NCBI GenBank assembly: GCA_947642445.1
Contig: CANRSF010000005.1
Coordinates: 47,479-111,478 of the forward strand
DNA: 64,000 nucleotides
Direction of reading: 5' to 3'
Source of the DNA: an uncultured Collinsella sp.
GTDB lineage: Bacteria > Actinomycetota > Coriobacteriia > Coriobacteriales > Coriobacteriaceae
Below the pieces are notes generated by a model. That model was not told the origin of the DNA. It searched no databases and saw only the letters and a program-made list of their open reading frames with translations. Below are positions 32,082 to 40,235 of this stretch, piece by piece (the first letter of the stretch is position 1; each line of letters begins with the position of its first letter). The position numbers and the translations under genes are program-made.

Positions 32082-34310
32082 TTAGAAGTTGGCGTCGTTG
32101 AACTGGGTGCTCTCGAGTCCGTCGAGTTGCTGTTCGGGCGTATCGGCGACGCTCTCGAGCAGCTCGGTGGGATCGACGTTCATGCTCTTGCCGGCCTCGT
32201 TGCCGTTGACCAAGTCGTCCGAGAAGATGTCGACCTCCATTTCCTCGGCCTCTTCGATCTGAACCTCGAGCGGCACCTGGGTGCGCACAAGTTTGACGGC
32301 CGGGCGCATGCGGGCAAAGAGCGGTACGTACTCAATGATGATGGCCGAGTTCTCGAGACCGTACCAGCGTGCCGGGCTTCCGCAGGCGCGGCGGACGGCG
32401 TACTTGATGGCCATCACGCGGTGGTCATTGCGGTTGATGTCCGTTTCGGGGGCAAGCATCTTGCGCAGCATGCAAAAGCGGAAGTCACCTACGTTGCCGC
32501 GCGTCTCGTAGATGGAGTAGGTGTGATGTTGCGGCGGCAGCTCGCCCGATGCCATCAAGTCGCCGACGATCTGACGCAGATAGGCGTTGACGCGCTGGTT
32601 GACCTTAAAGCCCAGGTCCAGGCGCACGCGGAACAAAAAGTCCGTGCCAAAGGTCTCGACGGAATACTCGTGCGTATAGGGTTCGTCGGTAACGTGCACG
32701 TTGATGAACCAATATGCCTTGGCGCGCTTGGGGTGCTTGTCCAGGATGGAATAGAGCACGTCGCGGTCGAGTGTGAGCGGGTCGGGGCTGTTGGTGAGAA
32801 ATACCAGATTGTCGGCGAGCACGGGATAGGTCTCGTCATTGCGCAGGCGATTGAGCTGGTCGATGTACTTGGAGACGGGCAGCAGAATCGTCTGCGTGCG
32901 CTCGATGGCGGTGCCGCGACGCCACACATACATAAGGCCAAACAGCAGTGCGGCCAAGAAGATCATCACATAGCCGCCGTCAAAGAACATGGTGAGGCAC
33001 GAGGCGAAAAAGCACAGCTCAATGGCGCCGAAGAGCAGGGCGAAGACGCAGGCGCCCAGCTTGTGCTTGAGAATGCCGGCGATATAGCTCGTCAAAAGCG
33101 TGGTGGTCATAAGCATGGTCACGGTAATGGCGAGGCCGTAGGCACTCTCCATGCGCTCGGAGTTTTGGAACAGCAGCACGATGAAGATGCAGCCGACCCA
33201 CATGATGTTATTGACGAGCGGAATATAGAGCTGGCCCTTGGTGTCGCTGGGGTAGTGGATGCGCAGGTGCGGCATAAGGTTGAGGCGCGTTGCCTCGGAT
33301 ACCAGCGAGAACGAGCCGGTGATGAGCGCCTGTGAGGCGATGATGGCCGCCACGGCCGAAAGCACGATGGCAAACGGGCGTAGGGGCTCGGGGAGCATCA
33401 TATAGAACGGGTTGACGATATCCATCGCGAGCATCTGGGGGTTGGAGTTATTGGCGAGCAGCCAAGCTCCCTGACCCAGATAGTTGAGGATAAGGGCCGC
33501 CTTAACAAATGGCCAGGATGCATAGATGTTTGCCTTGCCCACGTGGCCCATGTCCGAGTAGAGTGCCTCGGCACCGGTTGTCGACAGGAAGACAAAGCCG
33601 AGCACCATAATGCCCGAATGGTTGATGGGCGAGAACAGGAACATAATGCCGCGGATGGGGTTGAGCGCGCGCAAGATGGACAGGTTGCCGAGCATGTTGA
33701 ACAGACCGGCGCCTGCCAGGAACAGGAACCACAGCGTCATGAGCGGGCCGAAGAGCTTGCCGATTGACGAGGTGCCGGCGCGCTGCATGGCAAATAGGCC
33801 GCAGATAATGATGATGGTGATGATGATGACGTTGGTCTGGCCGTCGCCCAGCAGCGCATGGCCCCATTCGATGGTGCGTAGACCCTCGATGGCTGTGGTG
33901 ACCGTGACGGCGGGGGTGAGGATGCCGTCGGCGAGCAGCGCCGCGCCGCCGATCATGGCGGGCAGAATCAGCCATGGTGCCACCTTGCGTACGAGGCTGA
34001 ACAGGGCGAAGATGCCGCCTTCGTTGTGGTTGTCGGCCTTCATGGCGATTACCACGTACTTGACCGTGGTCACGAGCGTCATGGTCCAGATGACGAGCGA
34101 AAGCGCGCCCAGGATCATGTCCTCGCTGACGGTACCGATGCCGCCGTTGTTGGCGACGATTGATTTCATGGTGTACATAGGGCTCGTGCCGATGTCGCCA
34201 TAGACGACGCCGAGCGTTACGAGCAGCATGCCAGCGGAGAGGGGGATGGCTCCGTGCCCGCCTTGCCCGCGCTGGTCTTGGAGGTTTGCCTCCAGTTTGT
34301 TGTGTGCCAC
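32082..34310 (-). CDS. kup: KUP/HAK-family potassium uptake transporter
   Basis: A 742-residue transporter with about 12 helices and a long cytoplasmic C terminus. Kup motifs are GVVYGDIGTSPMYTMKSI near the N terminus, DNHNEGGIFALFSL, GGAALLADGILTPAVTV and the GSFSLVSEATRLNLMPHL stretch. It imports K+ with protons. GTG 34310 is preferred because AAGGGAG precedes it; ATG 34328 lacks a site. The leader contains no recognised c-di-AMP (ydaO) riboswitch. Confidence 0.88.
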   Translation of the reverse strand: MAHNKLEANLQDQRGQGGHGAIPLSAGMLLVTLGVVYGDIGTSPMYTMKSIVANNGGIGTVSEDMILGALSLVIWTMTLVTTVKYVVIAMKADNHNEGGIFALFSLVRKVAPWLILPAMIGGAALLADGILTPAVTVTTAIEGLRTIEWGHALLGDGQTNVIIITIIIICGLFAMQRAGTSSIGKLFGPLMTLWFLFLAGAGLFNMLGNLSILRALNPIRGIMFLFSPINHSGIMVLGFVFLSTTGAEALYSDMGHVGKANIYASWPFVKAALILNYLGQGAWLLANNSNPQMLAMDIVNPFYMMLPEPLRPFAIVLSAVAAIIASQALITGSFSLVSEATRLNLMPHLRIHYPSDTKGQLYIPLVNNIMWVGCIFIVLLFQNSERMESAYGLAITVTMLMTTTLLTSYIAGILKHKLGACVFALLFGAIELCFFASCLTMFFDGGYVMIFLAALLFGLMYVWRRGTAIERTQTILLPVSKYIDQLNRLRNDETYPVLADNLVFLTNSPDPLTLDRDVLYSILDKHPKRAKAYWFINVHVTDEPYTHEYSVETFGTDFLFRVRLDLGFKVNQRVNAYLRQIVGDLMASGELPPQHHTYSIYETRGNVGDFRFCMLRKMLAPETDINRNDHRVMAIKYAVRRACGSPARWYGLENSAIIIEYVPLFARMRPAVKLVRTQVPLEVQIEEAEEMEVDIFSDDLVNGNEAGKSMNVDPTELLESVADTPEQQLDGLESTQFNDANF

Positions 34311-34409
34311 GAGGACTCCCTTAGACATCCGGTTATCTGTCTAGGACAAAAAACTTTATGCCGTCTTTATACATACAAGAGCAGTTTGGCACATCGGGTT
34401 ATTTTAGAC

Positions 34410-34433
34410 AATAATCCTCAGCTGGGGATTATT
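34410..34433 (-). terminator. hairpin downstream of the EamA gene
   Basis: AATAATCC / GGATTATT with an 8-nt loop lies 35 nt after the exporter stop on the minus strand; the T run is weak. It also sits in the leader of kup. Confidence 0.5.
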
Positions 34434-34467
34434 TATCTACGCAGGTAGCATTTCAAAGCAGGGGCTT

Positions 34468-35379
34468 TTAAGCACGTGCTATCTGGGCGATGCCAGCCTT
34501 GGCGTTTGCGCGTTTGCCGGCGAGTTCGCAAAAGAGCGCGCCGCCGATGATAAGCGCGGCGCCCATCAGGCGGACCGGTGTTATGGCTTCACCCAAAAGG
34601 GCGGCCGAGAACACGACCGCCGAAAGCGGCTCGAGGTAGCCGACGACGGCGACGGTCTGGACGGGCAGCTTGGCGACGGCGCTAAAGTAGAGCAGGCAAC
34701 CAATGCCGGTGTTGACGACGCCGAGCATAGCGACGGCGCGCCAATCAATACTGGCGGCGACGCCGGCGGACAGGAATGAGGGAGCGCCCTGCGTGATAAG
34801 TGTGAGGGCCAGCGCGGTCACAAAGGCGGCGCTCACCTGGAGCGTGGAGTTCTCGAGGCCTTCGATGTGTGGCGCACCCTTGCTAGCGATGACCATCAAT
34901 GCGTAGCAGAAGGCCGAGACGATGCCGCAGACAATACCCGCAATGGGCATATTGCCGCCTAGACCTTGTGCCGCAATGAGAAAAGCACCGCAGGCGACGG
35001 CGATAAAGCCGGCGATTTTGCTGCCGGTCAGCTTTTCGCCAAAAATGAGCGGGGAGAGGGCCATAACGATGATGGGGCCACAGTAATACAACAGCGAGGA
35101 GATACCAACGCCGATCGTCTGATAGGCGCGGAACAGGAAAATCCAGCTGGCGCCCAGCGCGGCGCCCGAGACGATGAGCGCTGCGGCCTCGCGGGGGCGA
35201 GACGGAGCCTGCAGGTTATGGCGCTTGGTTATGAAGAGGATGGCGGCAAGGGTGAGAGCGCCCAAAAACGTGCGCAACAGTACGATATCGGAGCTCGGCA
35301 GCGCGATGGCAGCGGCGATGATGCCGTTGGAGCCAAACAATAGCAATGCTGCTAAGTACGTAAACAATCCGTTGTTCAT
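34468..35379 (-). CDS. EamA-family (DMT) transporter
   Basis: A 303-residue drug/metabolite transporter with ten predicted helices in two EamA repeats (LFGSNGIIAAAIAL; SLLYYCGPIIVMALSPLIFGEKLTGSK in the first; VVGYLEPLSAVVFSAALLGEAITPVRLMG in the second). Typically exports amino acids or metabolites. It is divergent from a LysR regulator gene with two LysR-type dyads between them, so regulation by that protein is likely. Confidence 0.85.
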   Translation of the reverse strand: MNNGLFTYLAALLLFGSNGIIAAAIALPSSDIVLLRTFLGALTLAAILFITKRHNLQAPSRPREAAALIVSGAALGASWIFLFRAYQTIGVGISSLLYYCGPIIVMALSPLIFGEKLTGSKIAGFIAVACGAFLIAAQGLGGNMPIAGIVCGIVSAFCYALMVIASKGAPHIEGLENSTLQVSAAFVTALALTLITQGAPSFLSAGVAASIDWRAVAMLGVVNTGIGCLLYFSAVAKLPVQTVAVVGYLEPLSAVVFSAALLGEAITPVRLMGAALIIGGALFCELAGKRANAKAGIAQIARA

Positions 35380-35408
35380 GTGCTGACATCCCCTCTATAT
35401 CCGAGCAT

Positions 35409-35480
35409 GTTCACTATGGGTGAACTGGCTTTAGAAGAAAAGCGAATATAATGCATGGATAACATGACAAAAACTCATGT
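35409..35480. promoter_or_regulatory. divergent promoter with two LysR-type dyads and a TATAAT box
   Basis: GTTCAC-N5-GTGAAC (35409-35425) and ACATGA-N7-TCATGT (35462-35480) both contain T-N11-A geometry. A consensus TATAAT (35447-35452) with a poor -35 lies between them and reads toward the LysR gene. The layout fits autoregulation and control of the EamA gene. Confidence 0.55.
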
Positions 35481-35497
35481 AAAGGTGGAGGGGTGCC

Positions 35498-36355
35498 GTG
35501 GAAACGAATATTCAAAAGATGCAGGTGCTGCTCGAGACGGTGCGTGCCGGCAGTTTTACGCGCGCCGCCGAGCGGCTGAGCTATTCGCAGTCGGGCGTGA
35601 GCCGCATGGTGGGCGACCTTGAGACCGATTGGGGTTTTAAGGTGCTCGACCGCAGCCGCGAGGGTGTGGTGCTTTCTGCCGATGGGCGGCAGATCATGCC
35701 GGCGGTTGAGGCGCTCTGCGAGGAGTTTGGCCGCCTGCAGCGACACGTGGACGAGATGCGTGGGCTCATGCGCGGCAAGATCTGCATTGGTACGTTTTCG
35801 AGTGTGGCGACCCACGTGCTGCCACCGGTCATTGCGCGTTTTCGCGCCGATCACCCGGACGTCGATTATGAGTTGCTGATGGGCGATTACTCAGAGATTG
35901 AACAATGGGTGGCGGAGGGGCGCTGCGACCTGGGCTTTATCCCGCGTGAGCCCCGAGAAAACGGCATGGCATCACGGTCTTTAGTGTGTGATGAGCTGAT
36001 GGCGGTGGTGCCGACAGATTCGTTGCTTGCCACGGCGGAGTTCGTCTCTCTTACCGATTTGGCAAGAGAGCAGTTTATTCTGCTGGAACGGGGTACCGAT
36101 GATGAGATTACGCCGCTATTCCGTCGGGCGGGGCTGGCGGTGCGCTCAAAACTGTCGACTTGGGATGACTATGCGATTATGGCTATGGTCGAGGATGGCC
36201 TGGGCGTGAGCATTCTTCCCGCGCTCATCTTGCGTCGCTGCCAGTTCGATGTTGCTGTGCGTCCGCTCGAGGGGCATCCCCATCGGCAGATCAACGCCAT
36301 ATATCGAACGGCCGATGTTTCGCTTGCCGCCGCTCGTTTCCTCGAATACCTCTAA
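35498..36355 (+). CDS. LysR-family transcriptional regulator
   Basis: 285 residues: N-terminal helix-turn-helix (MQVLLETVRAGSFTRAAERLSYSQSGVSRMV), linker and effector-binding domain ending WDDYAIMAMVEDGLGVSILPALIL. GTG 35498 is the start, after GGTGGAGGGG. It faces the EamA transporter gene, its most likely target. The ligand is unknown. Confidence 0.86.
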   Translation: METNIQKMQVLLETVRAGSFTRAAERLSYSQSGVSRMVGDLETDWGFKVLDRSREGVVLSADGRQIMPAVEALCEEFGRLQRHVDEMRGLMRGKICIGTFSSVATHVLPPVIARFRADHPDVDYELLMGDYSEIEQWVAEGRCDLGFIPREPRENGMASRSLVCDELMAVVPTDSLLATAEFVSLTDLAREQFILLERGTDDEITPLFRRAGLAVRSKLSTWDDYAIMAMVEDGLGVSILPALILRRCQFDVAVRPLEGHPHRQINAIYRTADVSLAAARFLEYL

Positions 36356-36415
36356 ATGCGTGCACGTCGTTATCGCCTTGGGATAAATCTCGAGGTCTTG
36401 CTCATTTTATTTTTG

Positions 36416-36497
36416 AAATTGAACTTTTCGAAATAGCACGGCGTTATACTGCTGCCTAAATTGAACTCAGGTTCAATTCGTGTTGTATAAATTGAAC
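36416..36497 (+). promoter_or_regulatory. AAATTGAAC operator cluster before the XRE-AlaA gene
   Basis: AATTGAAC-TCAG-GTTCAATT (36459-36478) is a perfect palindrome, and further AAATTGAAC copies start at 36416 and 36489. TATACT (36445-36450) is a probable -10 box just upstream of the palindrome, so binding there would block transcription. Autoregulation by the fused XRE domain is the simplest reading. Confidence 0.6.
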
Positions 36498-36518
36498 TTT
36501 GCCAGCAAGGAGGTTCTA

Positions 36519-38039
36519 GTGGCCCAAGAGACGTTTAGCGATCGTCTGCGACAGGCTATGTCCGATCGCGACGTTCGCCAGTCGGACGTGATCCGCGCAT
36601 CGGAGATGCTCGGCAAAAAACTCGGCAAGAGTCAGATGAGCCAATATGTGAGCGGCAAGACGATTCCGCGGCGCGATGTGGCTGAGCTGCTCGCCCGTAT
36701 TTTGGAGGTCGATGTTACCTGGCTGCTTGCCGGCGACGCCGATCAAGGCGAGGCATCATCACCCCGCAACGATTCCAAGCCCGAACCCCATCCCTCAGCT
36801 CAAATTGCAAGGAGCACCACCATGCGTACTTTTTCTAAATCCACCAAGCTCGATAACGTCCTGTATGACGTGCGCGGTCCCGTCGTCGACGAGGCCGCCC
36901 GTATGGAGGACGAGGGCGAGCGCATCCTCAAGCTCAATATCGGCAACCCGGCGCCCTTCGGTTTCCGCACGCCCGATGAGGTCATCAAGGACATGCGCCA
37001 GCAGCTGCCCGACTGCGAAGGCTATTCCAACTCGCGTGGCCTGTTCTCCGCGCGCAAGGCGATCATGCAGTATTCGCAGATCAAGGGCTTGCCCAACGTT
37101 CAGATGGAGCATATCTACACGGGCAACGGCGTGTCCGAGCTCATTCAGCTTTCGATGAACGCGCTGCTCGACAATGGCGACGAGATTCTGATCCCCAGCC
37201 CCGACTATCCGCTCTGGACGGCGTGCGCAACCCTTGCCGGCGGTCATCCCGTGCACTATCTGTGCGATGAGCAGGCGGATTGGTATCCCGACCTGGAGGA
37301 TATGGAGTCCAAGATCACGAGCGCGACCAAAGCCCTCGTCATCATCAACCCCAACAACCCCACGGGTTCCGTCTATCCGCGCGAGGTGCTCGAGGGCATC
37401 GTCGAGGTTGCACGCAGGCATCAGCTGATGATCTTTGCTGATGAGATCTACGACCGCCTGTGCATGGACGGCTACGAGCACGTCTCGATTGCCTCGCTCG
37501 CTCCCGATCTGCCCTGCGTCACCTTTAGCGGTCTGTCCAAGTCGCACATGATCGCGGGCTATCGTATTGGCTGGATGGTGCTTTCGGGCAACCAGCGCTG
37601 CATGAGCGACTTCATCATGGGCATCAACATGCTCTCCAACATGCGCCTGTGCTCCAACGTGCCGGCTCAGTCGATCGTTCAGACGGCGCTCGGTGGCCAT
37701 CAGTCCGTCAACGACTACATCCGCCCCGGCGGCCGTGTCTACGAGCAGCGCAACTTTGTGTATGAGGCGCTCAACAAGATCGATGGTATCTCGGTGGTCA
37801 AGCCGCGCGCGGCGTTCTACATCTTCCCCAAGATGGATGTGAAGAAGTTCAACATCACCGATGACGAGCAGTTTGCCCTCGACCTGCTGCACGAGAAGAA
37901 GATCCTGATCACGCGCGGCGGCGGCTTTAACTGGGCTGAGCCCGACCACTTCCGTATCGTGTACCTGCCGCGCATGGAAGTGCTCAAAGAGTCCCTCGAA
38001 GACCTCGCCGACTTCTTTGACCATTACCGCCAGAGCTAA
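36519..38039 (+). CDS. alaA: XRE-type HTH fused to AlaA-like alanine aminotransferase
   Basis: A 506-residue fusion. Residues 1-80 form an XRE helix-turn-helix (FSDRLRQAMSDRDVRQSDVIRAS, SQMSQYVSGKTIPRRD, LARILEVDVTWLLAGD). After a 30-residue linker, the rest is a class I PLP aminotransferase close to AlaA: LKLNIGNPAPFGF, GNGVSELI, INPNNPTGSVYP, ADEIYD and the PLP lysine in FSGLSKSHMIAGYRIGW. GTG 36519 follows AAGGAGG. AAGGAG at 36809 precedes an in-frame ATG at 36822 that would give a free 405-residue enzyme, the length of E. coli AlaA. Unlike MocR proteins, the DNA-binding part is XRE, not GntR. Confidence 0.85.
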   Translation: MAQETFSDRLRQAMSDRDVRQSDVIRASEMLGKKLGKSQMSQYVSGKTIPRRDVAELLARILEVDVTWLLAGDADQGEASSPRNDSKPEPHPSAQIARSTTMRTFSKSTKLDNVLYDVRGPVVDEAARMEDEGERILKLNIGNPAPFGFRTPDEVIKDMRQQLPDCEGYSNSRGLFSARKAIMQYSQIKGLPNVQMEHIYTGNGVSELIQLSMNALLDNGDEILIPSPDYPLWTACATLAGGHPVHYLCDEQADWYPDLEDMESKITSATKALVIINPNNPTGSVYPREVLEGIVEVARRHQLMIFADEIYDRLCMDGYEHVSIASLAPDLPCVTFSGLSKSHMIAGYRIGWMVLSGNQRCMSDFIMGINMLSNMRLCSNVPAQSIVQTALGGHQSVNDYIRPGGRVYEQRNFVYEALNKIDGISVVKPRAAFYIFPKMDVKKFNITDDEQFALDLLHEKKILITRGGGFNWAEPDHFRIVYLPRMEVLKESLEDLADFFDHYRQS

Positions 38040-38042
38040 TTA

Positions 38043-38206
38043 GTTCCGCCGTTCTACCGAACGGCGGACCACTTGACGCTGCGCGAGCCGCATTCACGCC
38101 AATCTGACGTTCAATTTCGAGGGCGCGACCAGAAGGTCAGCGCCCTCTCATTTCACGTCACCTTGGCGCAAATGCGGCTCGCTCGCTGTCGTGTGCTCAA
38201 CCTGCA
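38043..38206 (+). ncRNA. candidate structured RNA element, copy 1
   Basis: Starts right after the alaA stop. Hairpin 1: TCCGCCGTTC/GAACGGCGGA around TACC. A linker TTGACGCTGCG leads to a long hairpin: CGAGCCGCATT/AATGCGGCTCG (11 bp), CGCCAA/TTGGCG, TGACGT/ACGTCA, GAGGGCGC/GCGCCCTC and the tip GACC-AGAA-GGTC (38127-38138). It ends in CTCGCTGTC...CTCAACCTGC. The same fold with different stem sequences occurs at 39762. Function and direction of transcription are inferred. Confidence 0.55.
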
Positions 38207-38222
38207 TCGTTACCCTGGCTGT

Positions 38223-38633
38223 CTAAATAACAATCCCGTTGCAGTGGTCGATTTCGTGTTGGATGATCTCGGCGGTGTAGCCCGAGAAGTTTTTGATGCG
38301 GTGGACGAAATTCTCGTCCAAATACTCAACCTTAATGCGACGATAGCGGGTACAGGGACGCTCTCCAGCCAGCGAAAGGCATCCTTCGCTCGTCTGATAG
38401 GCATTGACCTGCTCAAGAATTTGAGGGTTGTACATCAACAGCGCCCTGTTGCCATCCTTTACGCAGATGATGCGTTTGCGCACGCCGATCATGTTGGCGG
38501 CGAGACCCACGCACTCGTGCTCATGCTCATGGAGCGTATCCAGGAGGTCCTGCCCGGTCACGGCGTCATCGGGACCCGCGTCTTCGGAAGGCGGGCGTAA
38601 AAAGAACTCGGATTTCATGATGGGCTTAATCAT
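38223..38633 (-). CDS. def: peptide deformylase
   Basis: 136 residues with intact catalytic motifs: VGLAANMIG, SEGCLSL and IIQHEIDHCNG (metal His pair and catalytic Glu). It removes the formyl group from nascent proteins. It is shorter than the usual 150-170 residues, ending soon after motif 3. ATG 38633 follows GGAG. Compare the paralogue at 30484, where the Glu is Met. It ends against the structured element downstream of alaA. Confidence 0.85.
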   Translation of the reverse strand: MIKPIMKSEFFLRPPSEDAGPDDAVTGQDLLDTLHEHEHECVGLAANMIGVRKRIICVKDGNRALLMYNPQILEQVNAYQTSEGCLSLAGERPCTRYRRIKVEYLDENFVHRIKNFSGYTAEIIQHEIDHCNGIVI

Positions 38634-38847
38634 GGCGGGCTCCTTAAGGTGGACACGTTTGGTTCAGGTCATGATACCGCGACATGTCGCATTAATGTGT
38701 GCACATAGATTCTGCAGCTAGATTGGCGGGCGACACCATAAACTAATGGACGTTTTGCCGAGAGGCATGAATGTTTAAAGCGCAAAGAGTGCGCGACGGG
38801 CCCCGCGAATGGGGCGATGATGCCCGAGAGGGCCAAGAAGGAGTCTC

Positions 38848-39759
38848 ATGTCCGAGAACGAAGAGATCATGAACGAGACCGAGAACGAGACCATGGCTGC
38901 CGAGGTTGAGGCAGTCGAGACCGTGGAGACCGAAGCTGCCGAGGTTGAGGCTGCTGACGAGGTTTCCGCCGAGGAGGAGGCCGAGGTTGTCGAGGCCGCC
39001 GTTGATTACGATGACGAAGAGCTGATGGACAAGATGCAGAAGGCCGCCCGCCTGCTGCGTAGCCGTCGCTTTGCTATTTCCAAGGAGGAGGAGGCCAAGG
39101 CCGAGCGCATGGCAAACATCGAGCGCGCCATCAAGCTCCTTGACCTCAAGCCCAAGATGGAGCAGAAGGAGATGTCCGACCTGCTGGGCATGCGCCTCCG
39201 TGAGCTCGATGGCCTGATGGCCGAGGCCGAGGCTGCCGATCTGGTCGGCCGCATCGACGACGCCGAGGGCGATATGCGCAAGATCGTCGTCTTCGCTGCC
39301 GAGGATGCTGCCGAGGGCCTGGTCGAGCTTGCCAACAAGAAGGAGAAGCTCCTGCCCGAGCTTTCTTATGAGGAGGCCACCGAGCTGATGGCCGCCCTCG
39401 ATAAGGTTATCGCTCCGCTTGTCGCCATGGGCTTGGACGAGGACCGCGGTCCTCGTGGCGGCCGTGACGAGCGCGGTGGCCGTGGCGGTGACCGTGGCGG
39501 CCGCGGCGGCTTTGGCGATCGCGGTGGCCGTGGCGGTGACCGCGGCGGTCGCGGCGGCGATCGCGGCGGCCGTGGCGGCTTTGGCGACCGTGGCGGCGAC
39601 CGCGGCGGTCGCGGCGGCTTTGGCGGCAACCGTGGTGGCTTTGGCGACCGTGGCGGCAACCGTGGCGGCTTCGGCGGCAACCGCGGTGGTGATCGCGGCG
39701 GCCGCGGTGGTGATCGCGGCGGCCGCAACGGTGGCGGCTTCCGCGGCAACCGCTTCTAA
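38848..39759 (+). CDS. RGG-repeat protein with acidic N terminus
   Basis: 303 residues in three parts. Residues 1-55 are almost only Glu, Ala and Val. Residues about 60-180 are helical with a MarR/winged-helix-like segment (AIKLLDLKPKMEQKEMSDLLGMRLRELDGL). Residues about 195-303 are RGG, FGDRGG and GGNRGG repeats, the type of RNA-binding, low-complexity tail found on helicases and eukaryotic RNA proteins. No helicase domain is present. AAGGAG precedes the ATG. The structured element copy 2 begins 3 nt after its stop. A role in RNA handling is inferred. Confidence 0.75.
   Translation: MSENEEIMNETENETMAAEVEAVETVETEAAEVEAADEVSAEEEAEVVEAAVDYDDEELMDKMQKAARLLRSRRFAISKEEEAKAERMANIERAIKLLDLKPKMEQKEMSDLLGMRLRELDGLMAEAEAADLVGRIDDAEGDMRKIVVFAAEDAAEGLVELANKKEKLLPELSYEEATELMAALDKVIAPLVAMGLDEDRGPRGGRDERGGRGGDRGGRGGFGDRGGRGGDRGGRGGDRGGRGGFGDRGGDRGGRGGFGGNRGGFGDRGGNRGGFGGNRGGDRGGRGGDRGGRNGGGFRGNRF
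39433..39756 (+). repeat. in-gene RGG-coding repeats
   Basis: Degenerate units encoding GDRGGRGG and GGNRGGFGDRGG, 9-24 bp long, repeated across the 3' third of the RGG gene. The DNA is about 75% G+C with few A/T positions and is prone to slippage, so length may vary between strains. Confidence 0.8.
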
Positions 39760-39761
39760 TT

Positions 39762-39927
39762 GGGTTGCGCGGTTTTACCAAACCGCGCAACTGCTCGACG
39801 CTGCGCGCCCACCAGAGCGACAACTTGTCATTCAAAGAGTACGGCATGACCAGAAGGTCTATGCCGTCCTCTTTTCATGCCAATTTGTTCGCTCTGGTGC
39901 CCGCTCGCTGTCCGTCCTCTACCTGCG
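39762..39927 (+). ncRNA. candidate structured RNA element, copy 2
   Basis: Starts at the stop of the RGG gene. Hairpin 1: GTTGCGCGGTTT/AAACCGCGCAAC around TACC. Linker CTCGACGCTGCG. Long hairpin: CACCAGAGCGA/TCGCTCTGGTG (11 bp), TTG/CAA, CAT/ATG, AAAGAG/CTCTTT, ACGGCAT/ATGCCGT and the same tip GACC-AGAA-GGTC (39848-39859). It ends CTCGCTGTC...CTCTACCTGC. Stems differ from copy 1 while pairing is kept. Confidence 0.55.
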
Positions 39928-39954
39928 GCGTTGCCATGGTAGTCATTGGGGCGG

Positions 39955-40014
39955 CACTTGGGGACGTTCCTTTTCTGCCGGCAGTTGGGGACACTCCTTG
40001 CGCCAGCGTTGCAT
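39955..40014. repeat. two TTGGGGAC repeat units
   Basis: TTGGGGACGTTCC (39959) and TTGGGGACACTCC (39985) in tandem, the second followed by GCGCCAGCGTTG. Same family as the units at 17276-17366. Confidence 0.5.
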
Positions 40015-40022
40015 CGAATGCT

Positions 40023-40197
40023 CGGGAAAATACGAGCCGGTATTTGGCCGAATAGCGGGTCGCGGTTTCCGGATGGGGTGGGTTGTGGAAAGTGCGACCC
40101 GGAATATTGCTCTGAAACGGGATGCCGTTTCCCCGACAAGGCTCAACCGGAAAGCGCATCCCATTCTGGGGCGGCAAAACGGGATGCGCTTTCCGCG
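40023..40197. repeat. 62-bp-period palindromic array, locus B (3 units)
   Basis: Units begin at 40023, 40086 and 40148. Each has a left arm of the type CGGAAAGTGCGACCCGG and a right arm of the type CGGGATGCGCTTTCCG; the third unit is the cleanest. The linker after the second unit, CAAGGCTCAACC, is the complement of GGTTGAGCCTT at locus C. Confidence 0.88.
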
Positions 40198-40235
40198 CGA
40201 CAGAATCTATGCAGCCGTGTTGAGCGACAGCCCCG

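Noticed and set aside
34329..34450. c-di-AMP (ydaO) riboswitch before kup
   Set aside because: Only about 120 nt are available and the conserved core is not visible.
39407..39847. Long open frames antisense to and in other frames of the RGG gene
   Set aside because: They arise from the G+C-rich repeats, have no ribosome site, and give low-complexity Arg/His or Pro/Arg protein.
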